This document shows, piece by piece, positions 51,801 through 58,784 of a stretch of DNA of 58,784 nt. Origin of the DNA: CADCWK01 sp964244115. GTDB lineage: Bacteria; Chloroflexota; Chloroflexia; Thermomicrobiales; UBA6265. The notes under the pieces were generated by a model, which searched no databases, was not told the origin of the DNA, and saw only the letters and a program-made list of their open reading frames with translations. The stretch is from contig CAXTHM010000017.1 in assembly GCA_964244115.1 (NCBI GenBank), positions 1-58,784 on the forward strand, in the 5' to 3' direction. The translations under genes and the position numbers were made by a program. Position 1 is the stretch's first letter. The number at the start of each line of letters is the position of its first letter.

Positions 51801-53348
51801 TTACCCGGCGATCGCCACCGTCGTCGCCGGAACGGTCGCGGCCACCGGCATTGGCACGTCGGGCAGCATCTCGCCGCTCCGGCCCCCTTCGAGGCTGCGC
51901 GGCAGTTCCTGGATGAAGCCGGCGAACCGGCCGACGAACGCGCTCGGGAGCGAGCCGTGCAGGGTGACGCCGTGCTCGTCGTAGGCCGTGTCCTGGACGC
52001 GAGCCAGCCGGTGGAAGCGGTCGACCAGCTCCTGCCGGTCGAACGGGACCCGGAGCCGGACCGGGACGAAGTCGTACTCCGCCTCCAGCGTGACCTCGAC
52101 GGCGTTCATCATGGTGTCGAGCCCGTAGCCGTTGCGGGCCGAGATCGGGATGGCGTGGGCCAGCGCCTCGGCGCCGACGGCCTTCCGGAGCGCGTCGACG
52201 ATGGCCGGGTCGAGCTCGTCGAGCCCACCGGCACCGAGCGCATCCATCTTGTTCAGGGCGAGCACGATCGGCTTGTCGTCCGCGCCGAGCTCCTCCAGCA
52301 CGTCGTTCACCGTCGCGGCCTGCTCGGCCACGTTCGGGTGGGTGACATCGAGGACGTGGACGAGGACGCTGGCCTCGTTGATCTCCTCGAGCGTCGCCCG
52401 GAAGGCGGCGACGAGGGTGGTCGGCAGGTTGTTGATGAAGCCGACCGTGTCGGTCATCAGCGCCGCGCGACCGCTCGGGAACCGGGCCTGCCGGGTGGTC
52501 GGGTCCAGCGTCGCGAACAGCTTGTCCTCGGACAGCACGTCGGCGCCGGTGAACGTGTTCAGGAGCGTGCTCTTGCCGGCGTTGGTGTAGCCGACGAGGG
52601 CGACGATCGGGGCCTGGTTGTCGCGCCGCTGGCTGCGGTACAGATCACGATGGGTCTCGACCTGCTCGAGCTGCTTCTTGAGGAAGCTGACCCGGGCGCC
52701 GGCCTCGCGGCGGTCGGCCTCGAGCTGCGTCTCACCGGGGCCGCGGAGCCCGACCCCGCCGGCGGCCTGCCGGGAGAGGTGGGTCCACATCCGGGTGAGG
52801 CGGGGCAGGCGGTACTGGAGCTGGGCGAGCTCGACCTGGAGGCGCCCCTCGTGGGTCTGGGCCCGGCGGGCGAAGACGTCGAGGATCAGGGCGGTCCGGT
52901 CGATGACCAGGACACCGAGTTCGGTCTCGAGGTTGCGCTGCTGGGCCGGGGTCAGTTCGGCGTCGACGATGATGATGTCGTAATGGAGCGCCTCGCGGAG
53001 GTGCTGGATCTCCTGGAGTTTGCCGGAGCCGACGAAGGTGCCGGGCACCGGGTGCGGCAGCTTCTGGGTGACGGTCCCGACGACGATGACATCGACCGTC
53101 CCGGCGAGGCGCTCGAGCTCGCCGAGCGAGTCGTCGATCTTCCACAGGTTGCCGGGCTCATCGAAATCGACGGCGAGGAGCAGGGCCTTCTGGGCCGGGC
53201 GGTCCGTCGGGTAGGGTCGCTCGGAGGGCGGAGCGGTGTAGTGCTCGACGGCCTCGGAGAAGGCGGGGACAGGCGCATCGGTCTTGCGGCGCTTGTTGCT
53301 GGACAGGGGCGAACCCTCGGGGTGAGGCGTGTGGCCGGCATTGGGCAC
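51801..53348 (-). CDS. hflX: Ribosome-associated GTPase HflX
   Basis: HflX binds the 50S subunit and rescues or splits stalled ribosomes. The N-terminal HflX domain contains VPGTFVGSGKLQEIQ and IIIVDAELTPAQQRNLE; the linker holds LPRLTRMWTHLSRQAAGGVG and RGPGETQLE, all diagnostic. The G domain follows: G1 VGYTNAGKSTLLN, G2/G3 ATLDPTTRQ and LMTDTVGFI (DTVG), G4 ALNKMD, G5 ISARNG. A C-terminal segment of about 90 residues ends with an Ala/Pro/Val tail. The length of 515 is a little above average. The ATG at 53348 is taken; the first 50 residues are probably flexible. Confidence 0.96.
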   Translation of the reverse strand: MPNAGHTPHPEGSPLSSNKRRKTDAPVPAFSEAVEHYTAPPSERPYPTDRPAQKALLLAVDFDEPGNLWKIDDSLGELERLAGTVDVIVVGTVTQKLPHPVPGTFVGSGKLQEIQHLREALHYDIIIVDAELTPAQQRNLETELGVLVIDRTALILDVFARRAQTHEGRLQVELAQLQYRLPRLTRMWTHLSRQAAGGVGLRGPGETQLEADRREAGARVSFLKKQLEQVETHRDLYRSQRRDNQAPIVALVGYTNAGKSTLLNTFTGADVLSEDKLFATLDPTTRQARFPSGRAALMTDTVGFINNLPTTLVAAFRATLEEINEASVLVHVLDVTHPNVAEQAATVNDVLEELGADDKPIVLALNKMDALGAGGLDELDPAIVDALRKAVGAEALAHAIPISARNGYGLDTMMNAVEVTLEAEYDFVPVRLRVPFDRQELVDRFHRLARVQDTAYDEHGVTLHGSLPSAFVGRFAGFIQELPRSLEGGRSGEMLPDVPMPVAATVPATTVAIAG

Positions 53349-53532
53349 ACGCGGCGAATGCGTTCGGCACAGCGGCCGGACCGGGCAACCATGACGGGCG
53401 AGAAGCGGCCCGATCGGCGGTTCCGGGTCTAGGAATTATACGCTATCTGGGTTCTCATCTCACAGAAAAGTGGCATGATCCCGAGCACATCGTCTCGTCC
53501 GTAGGGTCAATGGATGGCTGTTGGAGTTCACC

Positions 53533-53973
53533 ATGAACGACGATCGATGGCCAAATGAAGCCCATATCACCCAGGTCCGGATCGCCCGTCCGACCGACCA
53601 GCTTGCCGAGGTCGTCCGGTTCTATCGCGATGGGATTGGGCTCGCCGAGGTCGGCGGTTTTGGCGGCTTGGGTCATGCCGGATACGACGGGGTGATGCTC
53701 GGTTTGCCGGGCGTGGCCTATCACCTCGAATTCACCCAGCATCAGGGAGGCAGCCCCGGTCCGGCTCCGACTCGGGACAACCTACTCGTCTTCTACGTCC
53801 CGGACCAGTCGGAGGCCGACACGATCTGTGAGCGTCTTCAGGCGATGGGCTACCCGCCGGTGGAGCCGGAGAATCCGTACTGGGCGGGCTACGGCACGAC
53901 GTTCGCCGATCCCGATGGCTGGCGGATCGTCATCCAGCGAACGAAGGGCATCACGTCTCGAGTCCGATCGTGA
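53533..53973 (+). CDS. VOC-superfamily (glyoxalase-like) protein
   Basis: A 146-residue vicinal-oxygen-chelate protein. It shows the two-module beta-alpha-beta-beta-beta pattern: ITQVRIARPTDQLAEVVRFYRDGIGL at the start, HLEFTQHQGG with a likely metal Glu, and the C-terminal FADPDGWRIVIQRT. The ATG at 53533 has TTGGAG upstream. The fold covers glyoxalases, bleomycin-type resistance and dioxygenases, so the specific reaction is not defined. It converges with the antitoxin-like gene at 53989. Confidence 0.87.
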   Translation: MNDDRWPNEAHITQVRIARPTDQLAEVVRFYRDGIGLAEVGGFGGLGHAGYDGVMLGLPGVAYHLEFTQHQGGSPGPAPTRDNLLVFYVPDQSEADTICERLQAMGYPPVEPENPYWAGYGTTFADPDGWRIVIQRTKGITSRVRS

Positions 53974-53988
53974 TGGTTCACCAGGGTG

Positions 53989-54294
53989 CTACTGCCGGCT
54001 GGGGGCCGTTGCTGCAAGTTCGGCCTCCTCTTCGGGGGTGTAATACGGCTCCGCGTTCTCAAGACCATCGCTCGCGAGCGTGTCCCAGACCGCGATCTCG
54101 TCCTGATAATCCTTCCAGGCAACGGGGTCGGCTCGCAGACGCGCAAGGTCCTCCTCGACACCTGCCCAGAACCGCTCCTTGCGGTACTGCCTGACCGCGT
54201 CCTCGATGATCTGCCTGATCGATCGCTTCTCTTCCTGAGCGATCTCCTGGAGCGTGGCGTGGAGTCGTTCATCGACTCGAACCGATTTGGCCAT
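53989..54294 (-). CDS. Ribbon-helix-helix (CopG/Arc-type) antitoxin-like protein, no partner
   Basis: The N-terminal segment AKSVRVDERLHATLQEIAQEEKRSIRQIIEDAVRQY is a ribbon-helix-helix DNA-binding motif. The remaining 60 residues are acidic (DLARLRADPVAWKDYQDEIA), the usual toxin-wrapping tail of antitoxins. The ATG at 54294 is preceded by GGGAGA. A toxin would be expected directly downstream (below 53989), but the convergent VOC gene is there. Upstream is a truncated regulator. So it is an orphan antitoxin or a stand-alone repressor. Confidence 0.75.
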   Translation of the reverse strand: MAKSVRVDERLHATLQEIAQEEKRSIRQIIEDAVRQYRKERFWAGVEEDLARLRADPVAWKDYQDEIAVWDTLASDGLENAEPYYTPEEEAELAATAPSRQ

Positions 54295-54399
54295 TGTTCT
54301 CCCATCCTCCGAGATCAATAGTCACGAGGTATATCGCAGTCCGTGCCCCCGAAGTGTGTACAGCACGGAATTCCGAGGGCGGAACGATTCTACGGGGCT

Positions 54400-54648
54400 A
54401 TGGTGATGAACCGGACCGGCCGGCTGACCGGGATCCTGCTGGCGCTGCGGAGCGGGCAGCGGACGGCGGCGCAGGTGGCCGACCGGTTCGCGGTCAGCCG
54501 ACGGACGATCCTGCGCGACCTCGACGCCCTGGGCGAGCTCGGCGTCCCGGTGATCGCGACGCCGGGGACGGGCGGCCCCGAATTCGTCGATCTTGTCCGG
54601 GCATCGGCGCGACGGACGCTCGATCGGCATTCGCCAATCGATTTCTGA
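54400..54648 (+). pseudogene. Truncated YafY/HTH_11-type regulator (WYL part lost)
   Basis: MVMNRTGRLTGILLALRSGQ and TAAQVADRFAVSRRTILRDL are a complete DeoR-like winged helix. The sequence breaks after VIATPGTGG, where intact members continue GYRLP; the last 23 codons are unrelated. Intact relatives are around 300 residues (compare the gene at 25069). It may be non-functional or act as a bare DNA-binding fragment. Confidence 0.68.
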
Positions 54649-54724
54649 TTGGTGACAGGACGGTGCCACTGACCTGTCTGTAGGCTGATAGGACGAACCG
54701 GAATGTCTCCGACCCAACGAGAGG

Positions 54725-55621
54725 ATGACCCGTTTGCCGACTGCTATGCCCGAGGGTGCGATCGCCCCGATCCAGCAGCGCCGCGACGAGCACTGGGCCT
54801 ACACCCCGGTCACGCGCCTGTCGTCGTGGTCCGACGCGCCGACGCTGATCGAACGCGCCGGGCTCGCCACGCTGTTCCCCGCCTCACCGGAAGTCGCCAG
54901 CCTGTACGCCGCCTTCGTCGGGCCCGGCGTCCCGACCGACTCCGGCCACTCGACGCCCTCCGGCGAGGTCTATTCGTGGCGCTGGGAGCTCGGCCGGCGC
55001 GAGGTCGCGTTCTACGGGACGCTGGTCCGGGGCAAGCCGACCTGGGTCGCCTGGGATCTGCTCCCGGCGACCCTGCGCCTGCGGGGCGACCTCCGGCCGG
55101 CTGAGGAGCAGGCCGCTGCCGGTGAGCTCTCGGCCGACGCGCTCCGGCTGGCCGAGGCGCTCGCGAGCAACGGCGGCACGCTCACGACCGGCGAACTGCG
55201 CCGCCTGGCCGGCTTCGAGACCGGCCGCGAGCGCCGCACCGCCTACCTGAAGGCCGTCGCCGAGCTCGACCGTCGCCTGCTCGTCGGACGCGGCTTCGGC
55301 CCCGTCGACGACCCCGACGACCACGACATGCGGCAGACGCTGATCGCCACGCGCTATCCGGACGCGGACGCGGCGGCAAGGGAGCTGGACGACGACGCGG
55401 CGCTGCGGCTCGTGCTGACCCGGTATCTGTCGGCCGCCATCTTCGTCCGGCCCGTGCTGCTGGCGCGGCACCTCGGGCTTACCCGCGCCGACATCGAGCG
55501 CGGCCTGACGGCGCTCGAGCGTGCTGGACTCGTGCGGAGGGCGCGGTTCGAGGGCGAGAAGGACGAGGTCTTCATTCTCGTGGATGACGAAACCACCCAG
55601 GGAGATCCGTCAGGACGATGA
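54725..55621 (+). CDS. Winged-helix protein resembling AlkZ/YcaQ-type DNA-binding proteins
   Basis: A 298-residue soluble protein with several winged-helix-like segments: TLTTGELRRLAGFETGRERR at about 155-175 and ADIERGLTALERAGLVRRARF near 260. The N-terminal half (HWAYTPVTRLSSWSDAPTLI, EVYSWRWELGRREVAFYG) recalls DNA-glycosylase-related AlkZ/YcaQ relatives, but I do not see the QxQ-type catalytic motif. I give this as a family resemblance only. The ATG at 54725 has GAGAGG too close upstream, so the ATG at 54746 is a fair alternative. Confidence 0.55.
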   Translation: MTRLPTAMPEGAIAPIQQRRDEHWAYTPVTRLSSWSDAPTLIERAGLATLFPASPEVASLYAAFVGPGVPTDSGHSTPSGEVYSWRWELGRREVAFYGTLVRGKPTWVAWDLLPATLRLRGDLRPAEEQAAAGELSADALRLAEALASNGGTLTTGELRRLAGFETGRERRTAYLKAVAELDRRLLVGRGFGPVDDPDDHDMRQTLIATRYPDADAAARELDDDAALRLVLTRYLSAAIFVRPVLLARHLGLTRADIERGLTALERAGLVRRARFEGEKDEVFILVDDETTQGDPSGR

Positions 55622-55742
55622 CGGAGTGATCGATCGACGAGCGGTCGGCGGCGGCATGGGCGTGCCTCGATAGGCAGGCCCGGATGCGCCCGGTCGAGGC
55701 GGTCGGGCATGCTTACTCCTCGGACGGGGAGGTGCCCACAGT

Positions 55743-56029
55743 CTCCTGACGGCGCTCAACCGCTACCCGAGCGACGACGGCGGATTCGGCAACGGGCTCG
55801 AACCGGACATCGCCGCCCCACCGGTCAATACGTCCGCCCGGTCCTCGCACTCCGGGCGACCGACGACGACATGGGCCACCTGGTCGATATCCTGCCGATC
55901 TGGCGCGACTGGACCGACGACGTCACCGGCGGGCTGATCGTCGTCGGCCACGTCCTGGCCGAGGAGAACCCGGACGACGTCCTCACGGCACTGACATCGT
56001 TCCTGCTCCGGGACGCCATGGACTCGTGA
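55743..56029 (+). pseudogene. Two abutting gene fragments (DGGFG-type protein, then haloacetate-dehalogenase-like C terminus)
   Basis: From 55743 one frame reads LLTALNRYPSDDGGFGNGLE, the pattern of a prenyltransferase/terpene-cyclase-like repeat protein, and fades near 55835. From about 55840, in a different frame, the translation reads VLALRATDDDMGHLVDILPI and GHVLAEENPDDVLTALTSFL, which matches the C-terminal lid and catalytic-His region (usually CGHFLAEE) of fluoroacetate-dehalogenase-like alpha/beta hydrolases. Neither has the rest of its gene. Together with the truncated regulator at 54400 they mark a zone of gene decay. Confidence 0.55.
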
Positions 56030-56035
56030 CCAGGG

Positions 56036-56103
56036 TTTCGGCTCCGCTACACTGGCTGCAACGAAACGTCACACCTACCCCCCTGATCGCCGGAGGAATC
56101 AGC
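56036..56103 (+). promoter_or_regulatory. Promoter and leader of the first MntA-HepT module
   Basis: GCTCCGCTACACTGGCTGCAACG contains TACACT at 56048-56053, a good -10, 56 bp before the start codon. The ribosome-binding site CCGGAGGAATCAGC is eight bases before the ATG. The whole leader recurs, with substitutions, at 56963-57029. Confidence 0.55.
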
Positions 56104-56427
56104 ATGACGACGACCTCCACCCTCCCGCCGCAGCTTACCGACCATCTCGATGAGATCCGAGCTCTCTGCGATCAGTTCGGAATCAGGGCGTTGTATATCT
56201 TCGGGTCTGCCGTCCATGGCACCTTTGATCCGGAAACCAGCGACCTCGACTTCCTGGTTGACCTCGGCGAGTATGGTCGTGATGTCGTCACCCGCTTCTT
56301 CGGGCTACAGGACGCGTTGCGAGAACTTCTCAGTCGGGATGTCGATCTGATCACTGTCCGATCGTCTGGCAACCCACGATTCGTCGCCGAAGTCGACGCA
56401 ACCCGGATCGAACTCTATGCCGCATAA
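56104..56427 (+). CDS. mntA: MntA-type nucleotidyltransferase antitoxin (copy 1)
   Basis: A minimal nucleotidyltransferase of 107 residues. The motif is FGSAVHGTFDPETSDLDFLV, that is GS followed by the D-x-D pair, with the third acidic residue in RDVDLITV. MntA proteins neutralise the paired HEPN toxin by transferring AMP groups to it. The toxin start codon overlaps the end of this gene by 11 bp, so translation is coupled. A strong GGAGGA precedes the ATG at 56104. Confidence 0.92.
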   Translation: MTTTSTLPPQLTDHLDEIRALCDQFGIRALYIFGSAVHGTFDPETSDLDFLVDLGEYGRDVVTRFFGLQDALRELLSRDVDLITVRSSGNPRFVAEVDATRIELYAA

Positions 56428-56779
56428 GGGGCGAACCAGTCAGTCCGAGTATCTGGAACGGGCTATCGCGGCCCTGGACCAGGTGCGGGAACACATCAAC
56501 GGCCTTGATCGCGAAGCGTTCATGGCCAGTACGCTGCATCAGGATGCGGTGCTGATGCAGCTCATGCAGGTCGGCGAGAATCTGAAACCACTGGATGACC
56601 CTGACGGCGATCTCCGGGTCTCGGTGCCGGCTGTCGGCGAGATCATCGGAATGCGGAATTACATCGCCCACGAGTATCGTCGCGTCGACATGGATCTGGT
56701 CTGGGTTGCGGTGACCGAATTCGTGCCACCGCTGCGGGAGTCACTACAAGGTCTTCTAGACGCCGCTGGTCCCGCCTGA
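56417..56779 (+). CDS. hepT: HepT-type HEPN ribonuclease toxin (copy 1, intact)
   Basis: A 120-residue all-helical HEPN protein (DUF86). The active-site motif is RNYIAHEYRR near residue 77, the R-x4-H-x-Y form in which the Tyr is the target of AMPylation by MntA. GENLKPLDD and GEIIGM are additional family markers. It overlaps mntA by 11 bp. It is expected to cleave RNA when released from its antitoxin. Downstream lies a fragment resembling the 3' end of lgt. Confidence 0.92.
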   Translation: MPHKGRTSQSEYLERAIAALDQVREHINGLDREAFMASTLHQDAVLMQLMQVGENLKPLDDPDGDLRVSVPAVGEIIGMRNYIAHEYRRVDMDLVWVAVTEFVPPLRESLQGLLDAAGPA

Positions 56780-56873
56780 CTGACCGTCTTGCTTCACCCG
56801 AGAATGAGTTGTGATCACATTACCGATACTGCTGATCTACCGTCGGCATCGCGGTCTTTTCAGCACCCGTTCG

Positions 56874-56957
56874 CCGATGAACGGGGCGGGCCAGACGGTC
56901 CGGCGCAGGGTCGTCCCGGCGACGCCGTCGGCGATCAACGGCCGGCTGGCGATTGGA
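56874..56957 (-). repeat. Duplicated 3'-terminal fragment of lgt
   Basis: The minus-strand translation contains GVAGTTLRRTVWPAPFIGE, matching GVAGAVLRRTVWPALFIGA of the lgt gene at 57862-57938, with clear similarity of the DNA as well. It shows that the duplication of the MntA-HepT module included the end of the neighbouring lgt gene. There is no coding function here. Confidence 0.8.
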
Positions 56958-56962
56958 TTGGT

Positions 56963-57029
56963 ATTTCGCTCCGCTACACTAGCTGCAACAAAACGCCATA
57001 CCTACTCCCTGCTCACCGGAGGAATCAGC
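56963..57029 (+). promoter_or_regulatory. Promoter and leader of the second MntA-HepT module
   Basis: TTCGCTCCGCTACACTAGCT places TACACT at 56976-56981, 54 bp before the start codon, with CCGGAGGAATCAGC before the ATG. It is the duplicated counterpart of 56036-56103. Confidence 0.55.
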
Positions 57030-57350
57030 ATGACGACCTCCATACTCCCGTCCGAGCTCACGGACCATCTCGACGAGGTCCGGCGCCTCTGCGAGCGGTA
57101 TGCCATCAAGGAGCTGTACATCTTCGGGTCCGCCGTCCAGGGCACGTTCAACCCAGCCACCAGCGACTTCGACTTCATGGTCGACCTTGGAGAGTATGGG
57201 ACTGACGTTGCAGCCCGGTATTTCGATCTGCTCTGGGCGCTTGAGGCGCTGCTCGAACGGGAGGTGGATCTGATCACCGTCCGTTCACGAGGTGATACGG
57301 CGTTCCTGGCCGAGGCTGAGGCGACGAGAGTAGCAGTCTATGCGGCCTAG
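57030..57350 (+). CDS. mntA: MntA-type nucleotidyltransferase antitoxin (copy 2)
   Basis: A paralogue of the gene at 56104, with 106 residues and the same layout: FGSAVQGTFNPATSDFDFMV supplies GS and D-x-D, and EREVDLITV the third acid. Identity to copy 1 looks about 65% across the protein, so the duplication is not recent. All catalytic residues are kept although its toxin partner is broken. It overlaps the toxin reading frame by 11 bp, as in copy 1. Confidence 0.9.
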   Translation: MTTSILPSELTDHLDEVRRLCERYAIKELYIFGSAVQGTFNPATSDFDFMVDLGEYGTDVAARYFDLLWALEALLEREVDLITVRSRGDTAFLAEAEATRVAVYAA

Positions 57351-57693
57351 GGATCGTTGGACGCGGGAGCAGCGACTTCGTCAGGCGATCGAAGCCATAG
57401 ACGAGATCACGACCTTCATCGATGGCTTGAACGTCGAGGACTATCTGACAAGCTCACTCCATCAAAGTGCGGTGGGATTGCAACTGATTCAGGTCGCCTA
57501 AGCACTCAAGCCACTGGACCAAGCCGACGATTCCCTCCGACATGACATTCCCCAGCTGGGGCGCATCATCGGGACGCGCAACCCCATCGCGCATGAATAC
57601 AAACGGGTCGACGACCAGGTCATCTGGACGATCGTCACGACCGATATGCCGATCCTTCGCGCTCAATTGCTCGCGTTGCTGGAGGGAGCGTGA
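57340..57693 (+). pseudogene. hepT: HepT-type toxin inactivated by an in-frame stop (copy 2)
   Basis: The frame from the ATG at 57340 reads MRPRDRWTREQRLRQAIEAI ... LQLIQVA, then TAA at 57499-57501, then ALKPLDQADDS, GRIIGTRNPIAHEYKR and on to TGA at 57691. The total length of 118 codons matches copy 1, and the RNPIAHEY motif lies after the stop. Copy 1 has GEN where this has A-stop-A. Only a 53-residue N-terminal piece would be made, without the active site. Confidence 0.9.
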
Positions 57694-57788
57694 GCAGGCT
57701 CCTGCCCATCCGTTCGCTGGAATAGCATCCCCGGTGCCCGATGTGACATTCGGGCGAGTCGCGAAGTGCCGGAACATCGATCGACCGA

Positions 57789-58658
57789 TCAGTCGGTTTC
57801 TCGGAGTCCAGTCGAGGTCGTAAGGTCAGTTTCGAGTGAGGACGACTTCAGCGGCCGCGCTCCGATGAACAGGGCGGGCCAGACGGTCCGGCGCAGGACG
57901 GCGCCGGCGACGCCGCCGATAACGAGGGCCAGGCTGGCCCAGGTCGGGCCGGGCAGCGGGCCGACGTAGACGCTGTCCGTCCGGATCGACTCGATCAGGC
58001 CGCGTTCGATCCCGTAGAGGATCATGTACGCCCAGACCGCGTCACCCTCCCGCAGCCGACGGCTGCCGGGCATCTTCAGCACGAGCACGCTCAGGATGAC
58101 GGCGTTGCACAGGTTGGCGATCGACTCGTAGAGGAACGTCGGATGGAAGGTCGCGCTGCCCGCGTACTCCGCCGGGCGGCGGGCCGGATCGATCGTGACC
58201 GCCCACGGGACGTCGGTCGGCGTCCCGAACGCCTCCTGGTTGGCCCAGTTGCCCCAGCGGCCGATCGCCTGGCCCAGCGCGACCCCGGCGAGGATCAGAT
58301 CTCCCCAGAGCAGGAAGCGCTGCTGGGCCCGGCGGCACAGCCAGGCGACGATCAGCGACCCGAAGATCACCGCCCCGTGGATCGCGATCCCACCCTCCCG
58401 GATGTTGAGGGCGTCGAGCGGGTCGTCCCGGAACTGCTCCCAGGAGACGGCGACGAAGGCGACGCGGGCGCCGACGATGGCGACGGCGACCGTCAGCGGG
58501 GCGATGTCGAGGATGAACTCCGGGTCCAGCCCACGTCGCCGGGCCAGCGCCTGGATCAGCAGGATCGCGGCGACGATCCCGGCCAGGATGAACAGGGCGT
58601 ACCAGCGGATCGCGAGCCCGAAGAGATCGAAGGCGACCGGGTCGTGGAGGGTCGGCAT
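57789..58658 (-). CDS. lgt: Phosphatidylglycerol-prolipoprotein diacylglyceryl transferase
   Basis: Transfers diacylglycerol from phosphatidylglycerol to the lipobox Cys of prelipoproteins. The 289-residue protein has about seven membrane helices. The signature is AIGRWGNWANQEAFG near residue 140 (GRIGNFINxE type). IREGGIAIHGAVIFG with the conserved His and HPTFLYESIANL are further landmarks. The ATG at 58658 opens on the first helix. Its 3' end was partially duplicated to 56874-56957. The remaining 58659-58784 shows no gene. Confidence 0.95.
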   Translation of the reverse strand: MPTLHDPVAFDLFGLAIRWYALFILAGIVAAILLIQALARRRGLDPEFILDIAPLTVAVAIVGARVAFVAVSWEQFRDDPLDALNIREGGIAIHGAVIFGSLIVAWLCRRAQQRFLLWGDLILAGVALGQAIGRWGNWANQEAFGTPTDVPWAVTIDPARRPAEYAGSATFHPTFLYESIANLCNAVILSVLVLKMPGSRRLREGDAVWAYMILYGIERGLIESIRTDSVYVGPLPGPTWASLALVIGGVAGAVLRRTVWPALFIGARPLKSSSLETDLTTSTGLRETD

Positions 58659-58784
58659 GGGGGCGGTCTCGTTCCTGGGTGCGTCGATCGGACGCCGGCC
58701 GCCCGTCGCTCAGCCGCTGACTGCCCTGCGACTCGCTTGGCCAGGTGCATGGCGGGAGGGATTACGCCGCCAGGACGTGTCTCG

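Noticed and set aside
1..58784. tRNA or rRNA genes
   Set aside because: I looked for T-loop-like GGTTCGAATCC words and rRNA-like stretches and saw none; a covariance-model search would be needed to exclude a divergent tRNA.

Overview
The window is a high-G+C (roughly two thirds by eye) bacterial chromosome fragment with frequent GTG and some TTG starts. It comes from a draft assembly: one 100-N gap lies at 17193-17292 and one 10-N gap at 39863-39872. Gene content (divergent ArgRS, BMP-type nucleoside transporter, many WYL/MerR/LacI regulators, secreted Ala/Pro/Thr-rich proteins, dispersed REP-like palindromes) would suit a Chloroflexota/Thermomicrobia-type organism. That placement is an inference from style; no rRNA or other phylogenetic marker was analysed.

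Layout. 0-11.9 kb is mostly core or metabolic: the end of a membrane-anchored protein, a glycosyltransferase, a DoxX protein, argS, a P-loop kinase-like protein, an arginase, an alpha/beta hydrolase, a secreted glucosaminidase/discoidin protein and an aldo-keto reductase. 12.0-25.0 kb is a defence locus of the helicase / DUF1156 methyltransferase / DUF499 ATPase type (the architecture I recall as 'Hma'). Between the helicase and the methyltransferase sit two extra genes: an AlbA_2 (Schlafen-like) protein with a 14-residue tandem repeat, and a protein with two CBS domains followed by a helical segment carrying an RNDVAH HEPN-type motif. The ATPase carries a second HEPN-type motif at its N terminus. 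A WYL regulator lies tail-to-tail beyond a strong terminator.

26-37.9 kb is a mixed region: a secreted Excalibur-type protein, a GH4 glycosidase beside a decayed LacI/binding-protein remnant, a small SIGS-repeat protein, a VWA protein with a MerR regulator, a CoA-transferase, a lone HicA-like protein, a fluoride channel and a peroxiredoxin-like protein. 38.2-45.9 kb holds a BMP-family nucleoside ABC importer (binding protein, ATPase, two permeases), split by an inward-facing zinc alcohol dehydrogenase and TetR regulator. 46.0-46.8 kb is a REP-associated tyrosine transposase (RAYT) flanked by perfectly matching inverted REP units. Related REP units are scattered through the window's intergenic regions.

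47.0-53.4 kb contains a CNNM/HlyC protein, an SMP-30 pseudogene, a response regulator lacking its phospho-acceptor Asp, a beta-lactamase-fold serine hydrolase and hflX. 53.5-58.7 kb contains a VOC protein, an orphan ribbon-helix-helix antitoxin, several gene fragments, two MntA-HepT toxin-antitoxin modules and lgt. The two modules are a tandem duplication that also copied the 3' end of lgt, and the second HepT toxin is broken by an in-frame stop.

Both assembly gaps can be interpreted from the sequence. The 100-N gap lies at a unit boundary of a 42-bp coding repeat. The 10-N gap is bounded by a 10-bp duplicated end whose merger restores a complete TetR reading frame.
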